A stretch of 64,000 bases of DNA from Trinickia caryophylli (GTDB taxonomy: Bacteria > Pseudomonadota > Gammaproteobacteria > Burkholderiales > Burkholderiaceae), in contig NZ_CP139970.1 of the NCBI RefSeq assembly GCF_034424545.1, forward strand, positions 2,232,001-2,296,000, read 5' to 3'. This document shows, in pieces, positions 34,182 to 43,779 of the stretch (position 1 is the first letter of the stretch; each line of letters opens with the position of its first letter). The notes under the pieces were generated by a model. It saw only the letters and a program-made list of their open reading frames with translations, was not told the origin of the DNA and did not search any database. The position numbers and the translations under genes were made by a program.

Positions 34182-35645
34182 TTGAGCACGTTGATCGTCT
34201 TTTTGCCCCCGCGTGACCCGGCGGCGCCCTCGCAGGAGTGGCAACTGCCCGACATGCCCTTTTTGCTGCTCGACAAGCGCGGCAGGAAAGAGCGCGCGGG
34301 CCGGGGTTCGCTGGCGTTCCTGCCGCGCGCGGCCGCCACCGTCCTGATCGTTCCGGCGCGCGACGTTCTCATGCTCGCCGCCACGCTGCCCCCGCTCAAG
34401 GGGCCGCGGCTCAGGCAGGCGTTGCCGAACGTCGTCGAGGATCAATTGATTCAGGACGCGCAGACCTGCCATATCGCACTCGATCCGCAGCCGTTGGCCG
34501 ACGGCTCCCGCGTGCTGGCCGTGGTCGATCGCGGCTGGTTCCGCTTCGTCGTCGAAGCGTTTGTCGCGGCGGGACATCGAAACTTGCGCGCGGTGCCTGT
34601 CACACGCTGCTTGCCCGCGGGCGCTCAAGAACAGCCTGAGGCGGTCGAGTCGCCGGTCGAGGCGCTCGCCGCGGCTGCCGAGGCGCAAGCCGAAGCGCTC
34701 GGCGAATCGACTGACGAATCGACTGGCCAATCGTCGAATGCAGGGCGCGGCGGCGGTGCGGACCAGGCGACGACGGGCGCGCCCGTGGCCGTGCCGCCCG
34801 TGGTGGCACTGTTGGGCGCGGTGGTCGATGCATCGGAAACGATTCCGGGCGAAGCGGGTACGGTGCTCGTGACCTCCGAGCCGCGTGTGGAAGTGGCGAT
34901 TGCGCGCGGGTTGCTCGGCGAGGGGTTCGCCGTACCGGTGCCGATGCTTGGCCCCACGCTTTCGGCATTGGCGGGCGGCTCGCCGTTCCCGCTTTACGAG
35001 TTGACCGACGTACCTGCCGGCGAACCCGGCATCGAGCCCGCCGCGTCGCCGTACGGCGCATACGTGGGAGCCGCGGCCGATGTGCGCGCGCTGGCGTTCG
35101 AGACGCTCGCGCACGCGGCGCTCGATTGCCGCTTCGATTTGTGCCAGTTCGAGTTCGAGTCCCGGCCCTGGCGGCTCGATCGTGCGACGCTGCGGCGCCT
35201 GCGTGTCCCGATCGCGCTCGTCGTCGCATCGCTCGTCGTGGCGGTTGTCGGCGCGAACATCCAATGGCTCATGCTGGCGCGCGAACGCGACGCGCTCAAT
35301 GCGCAGATGACGGAGTTGCTGCTCAACGCTTTCCCCAAGACGGCCGTCGTGCTCGATCCGCCCGCGCAGATGCGCACCCAGCTCGAACGGCTGCGGCTGG
35401 CGGCGGGCCAGCTTTCGCCTGACGACTATCTGTCGTTGGCCGCGCGACTCGCCTCCTCGTTCGGGCCGCTGCCCGTGAACGGCGTTGCGGCGCTCGACTA
35501 TCACGACCGCCGGCTCGAGCTGACGTTCAAGCCACAAGTGACGGCGGATCCCGATTTCACGAAGCGGCTCGCGCAAAACGGGCTGACGGGCGAACTCGAT
35601 ACGAACTCGGGCAAATGGGTGGTCAGAAACCGGAGCGGACAATGA
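34182..35645 (+). CDS. gspL: Type II secretion protein GspL
   Basis: A 487-residue protein with an actin-like cytoplasmic domain (MSTLIVFLPPRDPAAPS, ALPNVVEDQLIQDAQTCHIAL), one TM near residue 345 (LRVPIALVVASLVVAVVGANIQWLML) and a periplasmic ferredoxin-like domain. It uses a TTG start with GAGGAG upstream. A low-complexity Ala/Glu/Ser/Gly segment of about 55 residues (around 147-205) interrupts the cytoplasmic domain and looks like an insertion. It anchors GspE to the membrane and pairs with GspM, whose gene overlaps it by four bases (ATGA). Confidence 0.92.
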   Translation: MSTLIVFLPPRDPAAPSQEWQLPDMPFLLLDKRGRKERAGRGSLAFLPRAAATVLIVPARDVLMLAATLPPLKGPRLRQALPNVVEDQLIQDAQTCHIALDPQPLADGSRVLAVVDRGWFRFVVEAFVAAGHRNLRAVPVTRCLPAGAQEQPEAVESPVEALAAAAEAQAEALGESTDESTGQSSNAGRGGGADQATTGAPVAVPPVVALLGAVVDASETIPGEAGTVLVTSEPRVEVAIARGLLGEGFAVPVPMLGPTLSALAGGSPFPLYELTDVPAGEPGIEPAASPYGAYVGAAADVRALAFETLAHAALDCRFDLCQFEFESRPWRLDRATLRRLRVPIALVVASLVVAVVGANIQWLMLARERDALNAQMTELLLNAFPKTAVVLDPPAQMRTQLERLRLAAGQLSPDDYLSLAARLASSFGPLPVNGVAALDYHDRRLELTFKPQVTADPDFTKRLAQNGLTGELDTNSGKWVVRNRSGQ

Positions 35646-36160
35646 AAATGACAACCGCGGTCGAGGCCTGGGGCGGTTTTTGGGGCGCTCGCACGCCGCG
35701 CGAAAAGGTGCTGCTGACTTGGGGCGGGGCGATCGTCGGTGCCGTGATCGTCTACTCCATGCTTTGGGCGCCGGCGCAGCAAGGGCGCGCCGAGTTGCGT
35801 GAAACGTTGCCGGCCATGCAGCGGCAGCTCGCGCAGATGACCGCCGAAGCCGACGAGGCCCGCTCGCTGGCCGCGGCGGCACAGGGCGCCGCGCCGACCG
35901 GCAACGCGCTCAAGGAAGCGCTGCTGGCATCGCTCACGCAAGACGGGTTCGCAGCGCCGCAAGTGCAGTTGACGGGTGACGCCGTGCGCATCGACCTGAA
36001 AAACGCGTCGTTTCCCGCCTGGACGATGTGGCTCGACGACGCGCGCCGGCAATTCAAGGTGCAGGTATCGGAAGCGCACGCGACGGCACTCAAGGCGGAC
36101 GGCCAAGTGGACGTGAGCGCGTCGCTGCGGCCGTCGCTCGCCGGGGCGTCGCCGCGATGA
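35642..36160 (+). CDS. gspM: Type II secretion protein GspM
   Basis: A 172-residue bitopic protein: short cytoplasmic start (AWGGFWGARTPREKVLLTWGG), TM at about residues 28-45, a coiled-coil-like stretch (RETLPAMQRQLAQMTAEADEA), then a ferredoxin-like domain (GFAAPQVQLTGDAVRIDLKN). GGAG precedes the ATG that overlaps the gspL stop. It stabilises GspL in the inner-membrane platform. Confidence 0.92.
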   Translation: MKMTTAVEAWGGFWGARTPREKVLLTWGGAIVGAVIVYSMLWAPAQQGRAELRETLPAMQRQLAQMTAEADEARSLAAAAQGAAPTGNALKEALLASLTQDGFAAPQVQLTGDAVRIDLKNASFPAWTMWLDDARRQFKVQVSEAHATALKADGQVDVSASLRPSLAGASPR

Positions 36161-36203
36161 GCGGGCGATCGGCGCGCATCGTTGCCCCGAGAAGGAACTG
36201 CTC

Positions 36204-36983
36204 ATGAGAATCTGGATGCGACGGGGGCTCGCCGCGCTGCCTTGGCTGGCGGTTGCCGCCGTCTCGTGCGGCATCGTCGTGCTCGCGCTGTTGCCGGCCG
36301 CATGGGTTACGCCGCAGTTCGCCAGGCTCACGCAGGGCCACGTCAACCTGATCGACCCTTCGGGCTCGCTTTGGCATGGCTCGGCCACGCTGATGTTCGC
36401 CGCCGGGCCGGATCAGGCGGCGGCGACGGTCCTGCCCGGCCGCATCGAATGGCGGACGGCGTTCTGGCCGCTGTTGGCGGGGAAGGTCCGCATGAACATG
36501 CGGCACAGCGAGGCCATGCCGCAGCCGGTAACCATCGATGCGTCGCTCGGCGGCGCAACGCTGTCTCCGGGCGACATCGTGGTCCCTGCCGCGCTGCTCG
36601 CGGGCCTCGGCGCCCCGTTCAATACGCTCGACCTGCAAGGCGACGTGCGTGTGAAATGGACGCAATGGCACCTCTTTCGCAACGGGACGTTCGGGCAGAT
36701 CGCTGTCACGCTCGACGATATGAGTTCGCGCGTGTCCACGGTGAAGCCGCTCGGCTCGTATCGCGTCGTCTACCAGGCTCAGGGGGCGACTGCGACCATC
36801 GATCTCTCGACGCTCAAGGGCCCGCTCCTGCTGAGCGGGCATGGCACCGTCGCGCGGGGGGGCGTTTCTTTTCACGGAGAGGCGACAGCGGCGCCCGAGG
36901 CGCGCGCGACGCTCGGCGGGCTGCTGGCACTCCTCGGTCAGCCCGTCGGCACAGGCGCGGTCGCGCTCAACTTCGTGCGCTGA
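36204..36983 (+). CDS. gspN: Type II secretion protein GspN
   Basis: A 259-residue inner-membrane-anchored periplasmic protein with an N-terminal TM (LPWLAVAAVSCGIVVLALLP, about residues 12-32). The domain includes GSLWHGSATLMFAAGPDQ and LPGRIEWRTAFWPLLAGKV, typical of GspN. It is an accessory component absent from many type II systems and always last in this cluster. AAGGA is nine bases before the ATG. It closes the gspGHIJKLMN operon. Confidence 0.9.
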   Translation: MRIWMRRGLAALPWLAVAAVSCGIVVLALLPAAWVTPQFARLTQGHVNLIDPSGSLWHGSATLMFAAGPDQAAATVLPGRIEWRTAFWPLLAGKVRMNMRHSEAMPQPVTIDASLGGATLSPGDIVVPAALLAGLGAPFNTLDLQGDVRVKWTQWHLFRNGTFGQIAVTLDDMSSRVSTVKPLGSYRVVYQAQGATATIDLSTLKGPLLLSGHGTVARGGVSFHGEATAAPEARATLGGLLALLGQPVGTGAVALNFVR

Positions 36984-37128
36984 GCAAAGCGGCGGTGGGT
37001 GCGCGGCGGCTTGCTTTTGGGGCCGGGCGTGGCGGTTGCGCTCCACAGCCGTGCCCGGTAGCCCTGCTCGGCCACGGTGCTTTACGGCGATGGAGCGCAG
37101 CGGCGCTACTCCGCCGCGTGGCGCTCTC

Positions 37129-38634
37129 TCAGCGCGCGGCCGAGCCTGCCGCCACGCCCGTGGCCGAGGCGGTGTCGGCCGCGCCGGCGGCCACGCTCCA
37201 CCCGCCGCCGAGCGCTTTCACGAGCCCGACCGACGACACCATGCGCTGCCCCGCCAGCGTTGCCAGTTTTTGCTCGGCCGAGAACGCGGTGGTTTGCGCG
37301 GTGAGCACGCTGACGTAGCCGACGGTGCCTGCCTTGTATTGGTTCGTGACGATAGCGAGTGCCTGCTTCGCCGAGGCCACGGCTTCGCGCTGCACAATGA
37401 TCTCGCGCGCCAGGATGCGCTGCGACGCGAGATTGTCTTCGACTTCCTGGAACGCCGTGAGAACCGTCTGCCGGTAGGTGGCAACCTGCTGATCGTAGGC
37501 CGCACGCGCGGCCTCGGTCTGCGCGCGGCGCAGGCCGGCATCGAAAAGCGTTGCCGCAAGCGACGGTCCGACGGACCAGAAGCGCGACGGCAACTGGAGC
37601 AGATTCGAAAGGACGGAGCTTTGGAAGCCGCCTTGTGCGGAGAGCGTGAGCGACGGGAAATAGGCGGCGATCGCCACGCCGATCTGCTCGTTGGCGGCGG
37701 CCGTCTTGCGCTCGGCCGACGCAATATCGGGCCGGCGCTCGAGGAGCGCGGTGGGCAGCTCGAGCGGCACTTCGGGGGGCTCGGCTTCGAGCGGCGTGGG
37801 TGGGATCGAAAAGGTGGATGCCGGTTCCCCGACGAGCACGGCAATCGCATGCTCGTCCTGCGCGCGCGCCACGCCGTTGTCGATGGCCGTGGCCTGAGCC
37901 GATTGGAGCTGCGTTTGTGCCTGGATCACGTCCGCTCGCGCGGCCACGCCTTGCGCGTATTGGTTCTGCGTGAGCCGGAGTGCCTCCTCGAACGCTTTGA
38001 CCGTGTCGTCCAGCAGTTTTTGCATCGAATCGAGCGCGCGCAGCTGGAAGTAGGTTTGTGCGAGCGTGGCCTGCGCCGACAGGCGCGCATTCGCGAGATC
38101 GGCCGCTGCACCCTGCTCCGCCGCGCGCTCGGCGCTGACGGTGCGGCTCACCTTGCCCCAGAGGTCGGGCTCCCACGATGCGTCGAGCGACGTGCTGAAC
38201 GAATTCGATACGCGCGACGTCGTGCTGCCGAACGTGCTCGAACCCGACGAGCTCGACAGGCGCTGGCCCGAACGCGTGGCGCTGCCGGACAGACCGAGCG
38301 TGGGGAAATAGGCGGCGCGCGCTTCGGCCACGAGGGCATGCGCCTGCCGATAGGCCGCGGCGAACTGGGCGACCGACTGGTTGGCCGTATCGAGCTTCGT
38401 CATCAGCGCGTCGAGCCGTGCGTCCTCGTAGATCGACCACCACGGGCCGCGATCGGCGCGATCGGCCGGCTGGGCTACCTTCCATCCGGGCGGCGCTTCC
38501 TTGTAGGACGCGGGCACGGCGGCACTGGGGCGCTGGTAGTCCGGGCCGACCGCGCAGCCGGCGAGAAGGCTCAGCACGAGCGCGGCGGTGGCGGCAGCCG
38601 GCGCGCGGCGCGGCATCGGGATTCGGTGAGACAT
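37129..38634 (-). CDS. Efflux outer-membrane lipoprotein, NodT/OprM family (TolC-like)
   Basis: A 501-residue outer-membrane channel. The signal peptide ends in a lipobox (LLAGC, Cys at about 26), followed by AVGPDYQRPSAAVPASYKE, the standard NodT opening. Two OEP repeats contain SLDASWEPDLWGKVSRTV and FPSLTLSAQGGFQSSVLSNLL; the C-terminus is an Ala/Gly-rich tail. It forms the exit duct of a tripartite pump. It is divergent from an EmrB-type MFS pump, its likely partner. No periplasmic adaptor (HlyD/EmrA) gene is present between or beside them. Confidence 0.92.
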   Translation of the reverse strand: MSHRIPMPRRAPAAATAALVLSLLAGCAVGPDYQRPSAAVPASYKEAPPGWKVAQPADRADRGPWWSIYEDARLDALMTKLDTANQSVAQFAAAYRQAHALVAEARAAYFPTLGLSGSATRSGQRLSSSSGSSTFGSTTSRVSNSFSTSLDASWEPDLWGKVSRTVSAERAAEQGAAADLANARLSAQATLAQTYFQLRALDSMQKLLDDTVKAFEEALRLTQNQYAQGVAARADVIQAQTQLQSAQATAIDNGVARAQDEHAIAVLVGEPASTFSIPPTPLEAEPPEVPLELPTALLERRPDIASAERKTAAANEQIGVAIAAYFPSLTLSAQGGFQSSVLSNLLQLPSRFWSVGPSLAATLFDAGLRRAQTEAARAAYDQQVATYRQTVLTAFQEVEDNLASQRILAREIIVQREAVASAKQALAIVTNQYKAGTVGYVSVLTAQTTAFSAEQKLATLAGQRMVSSVGLVKALGGGWSVAAGAADTASATGVAAGSAAR

Positions 38635-38760
38635 CGGGGCGAAGAGAACGTGCGATGCGGCGATGGTAGCGCAGCGGACCCGCCGGCTGGTTACCGGTAA
38701 TTACAACCCGCCGCCGCCACTCGAGGAAAGCACTGGACGAAACACTTGCCTAATAAAATA

Positions 38761-38789
38761 TTGACAGTGCAATTATTTGCGGCGATAGT
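38761..38789 (+). promoter_or_regulatory. Sigma-70-type promoter of the MFS gene
   Basis: TTGACA at 38761-38766 and GATAGT at 38784-38789 are separated by 17 bases, in an AT-rich pocket about 70 bases before the MFS start. The match to consensus is six and four of six. Confidence 0.6.
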
Positions 38790-38857
38790 GCGCGTCAACG
38801 TGGGCGCACACCGCCAAAGCAAGAGCATAGAACGACGGTACGAAGGAAGGAGGACCG

Positions 38858-40432
38858 ATGACAGAAGCGGCATCGACGACGAACCCACAGCATGCGCCGG
38901 GTGATTCGCCACCGGCCCCGCTGCAGGGTGCGCGGCTCGCGTTGCTGACCGTCGGGCTGGCGTTCGGCACGTTCATGGAGGTGCTCGACACCTCGATCGC
39001 CAACGTGGCCGTGCCGACGATTTCGGGCAGCCTCGGCGTGGCGACGACCGACGGTACCTGGGTCATTTCGTCCTACTCGGTCGCGGCCGCCATTGCCGTG
39101 CCGCTCACGGGCTGGCTGGCCCGGCGCGTCGGCGAGGTGCGCCTCTTCACCTTCTCCGTGCTCGCGTTCACGATTGCATCGGCGCTGTGCGGACTGGCCG
39201 CGAACTTCGAATCGCTGATCGCGTTCCGCCTCCTGCAGGGGCTCGTGTCGGGCCCGATGGTTCCGCTCTCGCAGACGATCCTCATGCGCAGCTACCCGCT
39301 GCAAAAGCGCGGGCTCGCATTGGGCCTGTGGGCGATGACCGTGATCGTCGCGCCGATCTTCGGCCCCGTCATGGGCGGCTGGATCACGGACAACTATACG
39401 TGGCCGTGGATCTTTTACATCAATCTGCCGATCGGGATGCTCTCCGCGGCGTCGGCTTATTTCCTGCTGCGTGGACACGAGACCGCCACGGCGACACAGC
39501 GCATCGACGCCGTCGGCCTCGCGCTTCTGATCGTGGGTGTGGGAAGCCTGCAGATGATGCTCGACCTCGGCAAGGACCGCGACTGGTTCGGCTCGACGTT
39601 CATCGTCACGCTCGCCCTGATCGCAACCGTCGCGCTGACGTTCCTGCTCGCATGGGAGCTGACGGAGCGCACGCCCATCGTCGATCTGACGCTCTTCTCG
39701 AACCGCAACTTCGCGCTCGGCGCGCTCATCATCTTCTTCGGCTTCATGGCCTTTTTCGGCTCGGTCGTGATCTTCCCGCTCTGGCTGCAGACCGTCATGG
39801 GCTATACCGCGGGGCTCGCAGGTCTGGCGACGGCACCGGTCGGCCTGCTCGCGCTCGTGTTGTCGCCGATCATCGGCCGCAATCTGCACCGGCTCGATTT
39901 GCGGATGGTGGCGAGCTTCGCGTTCATCGTCTTCGCCGGCGTGTCGCTCTGGAATGCGACGTTCACGCTCGACGTGCCGTTCGGCCATGTCATCCTGCCG
40001 CGCATCGTTCAGGGTATCGGCGTGGCCTGCTTCTTCGTGCCGATGACGACGATCACGCTATCGAGCATTCCAGACGAGCGGCTTGCCAGCGCGTCGGGCC
40101 TCTCGAATTTTCTGCGCACGCTCGCCGGTGCGATCGGCACGGCCATCAGCACGACGTACTGGGAAAACGACGCGATTTACCACCACGCGGTGTTGACGGA
40201 ATCGGTGAGCACCTACTCCCAGAGCACGCAGGCTTACAACGACGCGCTTGGCACGCTCGGGCTCGCCGGCGATCTGGCTCGTGCGCAAATCAATCAGTTG
40301 GTGACGCAGCAGGGATACATGATGGCGACGAACGATTTCTTCCGGATTTCGTGCGTCGCATTCGCCGTGCTCGCCGTCGCCGTCTGGACCACCAAGCCGC
40401 GGCGCGGCGCCGGGGCGGCGATGGGGCATTGA
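38858..40432 (+). CDS. MFS drug:proton antiporter, DHA2 (EmrB/QacA) family
   Basis: A 524-residue, 14-TM exporter with AGGAGG just before the ATG. Motifs: LDTSIANVAVPTISGSLG in TM1 (motif D), the loop motif A at LTGWLARRVGEVRLF, FRLLQGLVSGPMVPLSQTIL, and the antiporter motif C in GLWAMTVIVAPIFGPVMGGWI. Export of hydrophobic drugs or organic acids is likely. EmrB-type pumps normally work with an EmrA adaptor and a TolC-like channel; the channel is divergent next door but the adaptor is missing here. Confidence 0.92.
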   Translation: MTEAASTTNPQHAPGDSPPAPLQGARLALLTVGLAFGTFMEVLDTSIANVAVPTISGSLGVATTDGTWVISSYSVAAAIAVPLTGWLARRVGEVRLFTFSVLAFTIASALCGLAANFESLIAFRLLQGLVSGPMVPLSQTILMRSYPLQKRGLALGLWAMTVIVAPIFGPVMGGWITDNYTWPWIFYINLPIGMLSAASAYFLLRGHETATATQRIDAVGLALLIVGVGSLQMMLDLGKDRDWFGSTFIVTLALIATVALTFLLAWELTERTPIVDLTLFSNRNFALGALIIFFGFMAFFGSVVIFPLWLQTVMGYTAGLAGLATAPVGLLALVLSPIIGRNLHRLDLRMVASFAFIVFAGVSLWNATFTLDVPFGHVILPRIVQGIGVACFFVPMTTITLSSIPDERLASASGLSNFLRTLAGAIGTAISTTYWENDAIYHHAVLTESVSTYSQSTQAYNDALGTLGLAGDLARAQINQLVTQQGYMMATNDFFRISCVAFAVLAVAVWTTKPRRGAGAAMGH

Positions 40433-40460
40433 CACGGCCAGGCCGCGTTGCGCGCCGTTC

Positions 40461-40889
40461 TCATTGCGGCGGCGGTGCGCCTGTCGTTGGCTGTGCCGGC
40501 GGCTCGACGCCCGTTTTGACGAACTGCTTGAAGGCGGCACCCGCTTTCCACGGATCGGGCCGGCAACCGATCATGCTGTCGCAGTGGGCTGCGAAGCCGA
40601 TCGTCGACGACCCGTCCGCGTTCTGCGTGCGCGTGATCTGATAGGCGAGCGCGGCGCTGCCGCCGTCGGGGCCGGCGGTCGCGATCAAGGAATCGGTCGA
40701 TGTCTGCAAGGCGTAGGCGCTATGTCCTACGACCCAATCGTGCGCGCGTGACCACCAGCGCGCGCATTCGCCGGCGTTCGTACAGACGAGCGGCGCCGTG
40801 GCGATCTGCATCGTTTCCGGGCTCACATGATTCTTCGTCGCACACCCGGCCAGGCATGCCACGGCCAGCATCGACAGCGTCCTGTTCAT
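40461..40889 (-). CDS. Small putative lipoprotein of unknown function
   Basis: A 142-residue protein with a lipobox signal peptide (MNRTLSMLAVACLAGC, Cys16). GGGAGGG lies eight bases before the start. The mature part has four further Cys (TNAGECARWW, HCDSMIGCRPD) that may form disulfides, and a Pro-rich end. I do not recognise the family. It lies 175 bases downstream of gshA on the same strand and is convergent with the MFS gene. Confidence 0.8.
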   Translation of the reverse strand: MNRTLSMLAVACLAGCATKNHVSPETMQIATAPLVCTNAGECARWWSRAHDWVVGHSAYALQTSTDSLIATAGPDGGSAALAYQITRTQNADGSSTIGFAAHCDSMIGCRPDPWKAGAAFKQFVKTGVEPPAQPTTGAPPPQ

Positions 40890-41064
40890 TGCAGCGCCCT
40901 CCCCGGTTATCCGATTCGAAAGAGATTCGATCGTGCGCAGCCCGAATTCGTTCGCATGGTTCGTTCGCGTGGTTCATTCATATCGGGAGCGCGCGCCAGC
41001 GTCCCGCCCGCATCGAATGCAGGCGAGGCTCCCGCGCGTCGACCGCGCTGGCCAGTACCCCGCC

Positions 41065-42681
41065 TCAGACGCTGAAGCGATCGAGCGTGTAGCCGCGAAA
41101 TGCCGTGACGAAGGCATCGAACGAGCCGGGTTCCTCGCTGCGTTCGAGCTGTGCCTGCTCCTCGAGCGACCGGGCGGCCAGCTCGAGCGCGGCGCTCGCC
41201 GCCTCGGCATCGAGCGGGTGCGCGCGAAAGTACGCGGCGTGGGACCGGCTCTGCGCGAGGCCGAATTCGAGGAAGCCCTGCCCGCGCTCTCGCATCGTGC
41301 GCAAGACTCGGGCCGATGGGGTGGACTCGGGATCGGCGAGCTTCGCCCGTTGCGCATCGACGGCGCGCACGTGAGCGTCGCCCCCCGCCAACGCGTCGAG
41401 TGCCTGCGCGGCCACGCGGGTCTTGGCGAGCAGTTCCTCGGCCCACTGCGCGAGTGGCACGTCGCGGCCTTCGCGCGTCAGCGCGAGGCCCGGCTTGCGG
41501 CCTTCGAGCGTAACGCGGCCGAAATTCGCATTCGCCTCGGCATGGGCCTCGGCCGGCATTGGCGGGCTGTTGTCGAGTGCGCACACGAGCAGGTACGCAT
41601 CGAGAAAGCGCGCCGTCTCGAGCGAAATGCCGGATGGCTCGAATGGGTCGATGTCGAGGCAGCGCACTTCGACGTACTGGACGCCGCGCGTCGAGAGCGC
41701 GTGCAGCGGGCGCTCGCCCGAGCGCGCGACACGCTTCGGCCGGATGGTCGAGTAAAACTCGTTTTCGATCTGCAAAACGTTCGTGTTGATCTGCACCCAC
41801 TCGCCGTTGCGGTGCGTACCGATTTTTTCATAGGGCGCGTACGGCTCGCTGACCGCGCGCGAGAGGGCGTCGAGATAACCGGCGAGCGTATCGTAGTCGG
41901 GTCGCAATGCGGCCTGCGCCGTCGTATTCGAGTAGCCGAGATCGCTCATGCGCAGGCTCGTCGCATAAGGCCGGTAAAGCGTTGTTGCGTCGAATGCCTC
42001 GAGCGCGTGCGGGCGGCCGCGCAAGAAACGCGCATCGATCACGGGCGACGCGCCGAACAGGTACATGAGCAGCCAGCTCGTGCGCCGGAAGTTGCGGATC
42101 AGGCCGAAGTAGCGCGCCGACTGAAAATCCACGGCCGTCGCGGCGGACGGCTCCGCGGCATGAACGAGCCGCCACGCTTCTTCGTTCAGCGAGTAGTTGT
42201 AATGGATGCCGGCGATGCATTGCATGGTCCGCCCGTAACGCAGCGCCAGGCCGTGGCGGTAGACATGCTTGAGACGGCCGATGTTCGAGGTGCCGTATTC
42301 GGCAATCGGAATCTCGTCGTCTTCGGGCAACAGGCCCGGCATCGAATCGGTCCACAGCAGCTCGTCGCCGAGCGCGGCATAAACGAAGCGATGCAGTTCG
42401 TCGAGCCGCGCGAGCGTTTGCGCGCTCTCGTGTTCGGCCGGTGTGATGAGCTCGAGCAGCGCCTCTGAATAGTCGGTGGTCAACGACGGATGCGTGAGCG
42501 CCGAGCCGAGCGCACGCGGGTGCGGCGTCATTGCGAGCGAACCGTCGGGCGTCACGCGCAGACTTTCCTTTTCGATGCCTCGCAGGCCGCGCGCGAGCAC
42601 ATCGCCTGCCGCGGACGACGTGAGCACGGACAAACGCTGTGCGAATGTCTCGGTATGAAGGGATGATTGGTTATCTGACAT
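41065..42681 (-). CDS. gshA: Glutamate-cysteine ligase (proteobacterial type 1)
   Basis: A 538-residue ATP-dependent enzyme catalysing the first, rate-limiting step of glutathione synthesis, close to the 518 of E. coli GshA. Recognised blocks: GLRGIEKESLRVTPDG (Glu residues binding metal/ATP), THPSLTTDYSEALLELITP, CIAGIHYNYSL, SDLGYSNTTAQAAL, THRNGEWVQINTNVLQIENEFY and EVRCLDIDPFEPSG. The start at 42681 (MSDNQSSLHTE) was chosen by homology; 24 upstream codons are poor. It follows alkA on the same strand after 171 bases. Confidence 0.95.
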   Translation of the reverse strand: MSDNQSSLHTETFAQRLSVLTSSAAGDVLARGLRGIEKESLRVTPDGSLAMTPHPRALGSALTHPSLTTDYSEALLELITPAEHESAQTLARLDELHRFVYAALGDELLWTDSMPGLLPEDDEIPIAEYGTSNIGRLKHVYRHGLALRYGRTMQCIAGIHYNYSLNEEAWRLVHAAEPSAATAVDFQSARYFGLIRNFRRTSWLLMYLFGASPVIDARFLRGRPHALEAFDATTLYRPYATSLRMSDLGYSNTTAQAALRPDYDTLAGYLDALSRAVSEPYAPYEKIGTHRNGEWVQINTNVLQIENEFYSTIRPKRVARSGERPLHALSTRGVQYVEVRCLDIDPFEPSGISLETARFLDAYLLVCALDNSPPMPAEAHAEANANFGRVTLEGRKPGLALTREGRDVPLAQWAEELLAKTRVAAQALDALAGGDAHVRAVDAQRAKLADPESTPSARVLRTMRERGQGFLEFGLAQSRSHAAYFRAHPLDAEAASAALELAARSLEEQAQLERSEEPGSFDAFVTAFRGYTLDRFSV

Positions 42682-42852
42682 CGAAGCCGGCCCGGCTTGC
42701 GGGGAAGGCGGCAGTCCCGGGCACAATTTTTTGGGTAGCGGGCACTTTAACACCGCGCCGTGAAGCGCGCTTGAGGCCGCCTCGGCCCCAGGCGGCGGGC
42801 CTCCGGCGCCTACGTCCGGCGGGTGTGGCGCCGGCTTTCCGGCACCCTTCCC

Positions 42853-43779
42853 CTATCCTCCGCGCGCGCCGTTCGCCTGGTCGGCCACGGCATTCCACAG
42901 ATGCATTGCGGCGTAAGCACGCCAGGGGCGCCAGGGCTCGGTGCGCGCGCGTTGCGCGGCCGGGCGCACGAGTGCGGCATCGCGCGCGACGATCGACTGC
43001 ATCAGAACGAGGTCGCTCGACGGCCACGCGTCCGCGTCGCGCCACGCCCGCATCGCGATGTACTCCACTGTCCACGGGCCGATGCCGGGCAGCGCGAGCA
43101 ATGCCTCGCGCAAGGTCGCGAGTGTCTGGGCGTCGCCGGTCGTCGCCGCACCGCGGTCGATCGGCACGGCGCCCGAGGCGACCGCGTGTGCCATGCCTTG
43201 CAAGGCGGCCACACGCTTGCCCGGCATGCCGATTTGCGAAAGGTCGGCTTGCGCCAGCTCGGCCGGCGTGGGAAACCGCCAGGCGGTGGCGGGATCGAGG
43301 TGCTCCTCGATGCGTGCGCCGGCACGCGTCACGAGGCGGCCGATCAGCGTCGTCGCCGCTTTGACGCTCACTTGCTGGCCCACGATGGCGCGCACGACGA
43401 GTTCGAATGCGGACCATGCGCCCGGCACACGCAGGCCCGGCGCGCGTTCCACGAGCGGCGCAAGCCATGGGTCGCGCGCGAGATGAGCGCCGATGCGGGC
43501 AGCGTCCGCGCCGACGTCGAAGAATAGGGTCAGATGTGGCGCGAGGGCCTCGGCATGCCGTGCGACGGCGCCGTCGACCGTAACGACGAGGCAGCGCCTG
43601 CGTGGATGCCGTGCGACGGCGAGCGTGCCGCTCGCGCCCTGCCAGTCGATGGCGCGGCGGTAGGCGCCTTGCTCGACGCATTCGACGCCGGGCGTTGCGC
43701 GGCCGGCGAGAAAGCGCAATACCCGCGCCCAGTCGTAGGGTGCCTTGAACGGCAGCTCGAATCGTGCGGTCGTGCTCAA
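42853..43779 (-). CDS. alkA: DNA-3-methyladenine glycosylase II
   Basis: A 308-residue base-excision enzyme. The N-terminal AlkA_N domain (ARFELPFKAPYDWARVLRFLAGRATPGVE) precedes the helix-hairpin-helix glycosylase fold. Key blocks are VRAIVGQQVSVKAATTLIGRL, LPGIGPWTVEYIAMRAW (the HhH-GPD hairpin) and the catalytic Asp in SSDLVLMQ. It removes 3-methyladenine and related alkylated bases. The start is a TTG that overlaps the ada stop codon (TTGA); no ATG is available. Transcription would depend on Ada, giving an alkylation-response operon. Confidence 0.9.
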   Translation of the reverse strand: MSTTARFELPFKAPYDWARVLRFLAGRATPGVECVEQGAYRRAIDWQGASGTLAVARHPRRRCLVVTVDGAVARHAEALAPHLTLFFDVGADAARIGAHLARDPWLAPLVERAPGLRVPGAWSAFELVVRAIVGQQVSVKAATTLIGRLVTRAGARIEEHLDPATAWRFPTPAELAQADLSQIGMPGKRVAALQGMAHAVASGAVPIDRGAATTGDAQTLATLREALLALPGIGPWTVEYIAMRAWRDADAWPSSDLVLMQSIVARDAALVRPAAQRARTEPWRPWRAYAAMHLWNAVADQANGARGG

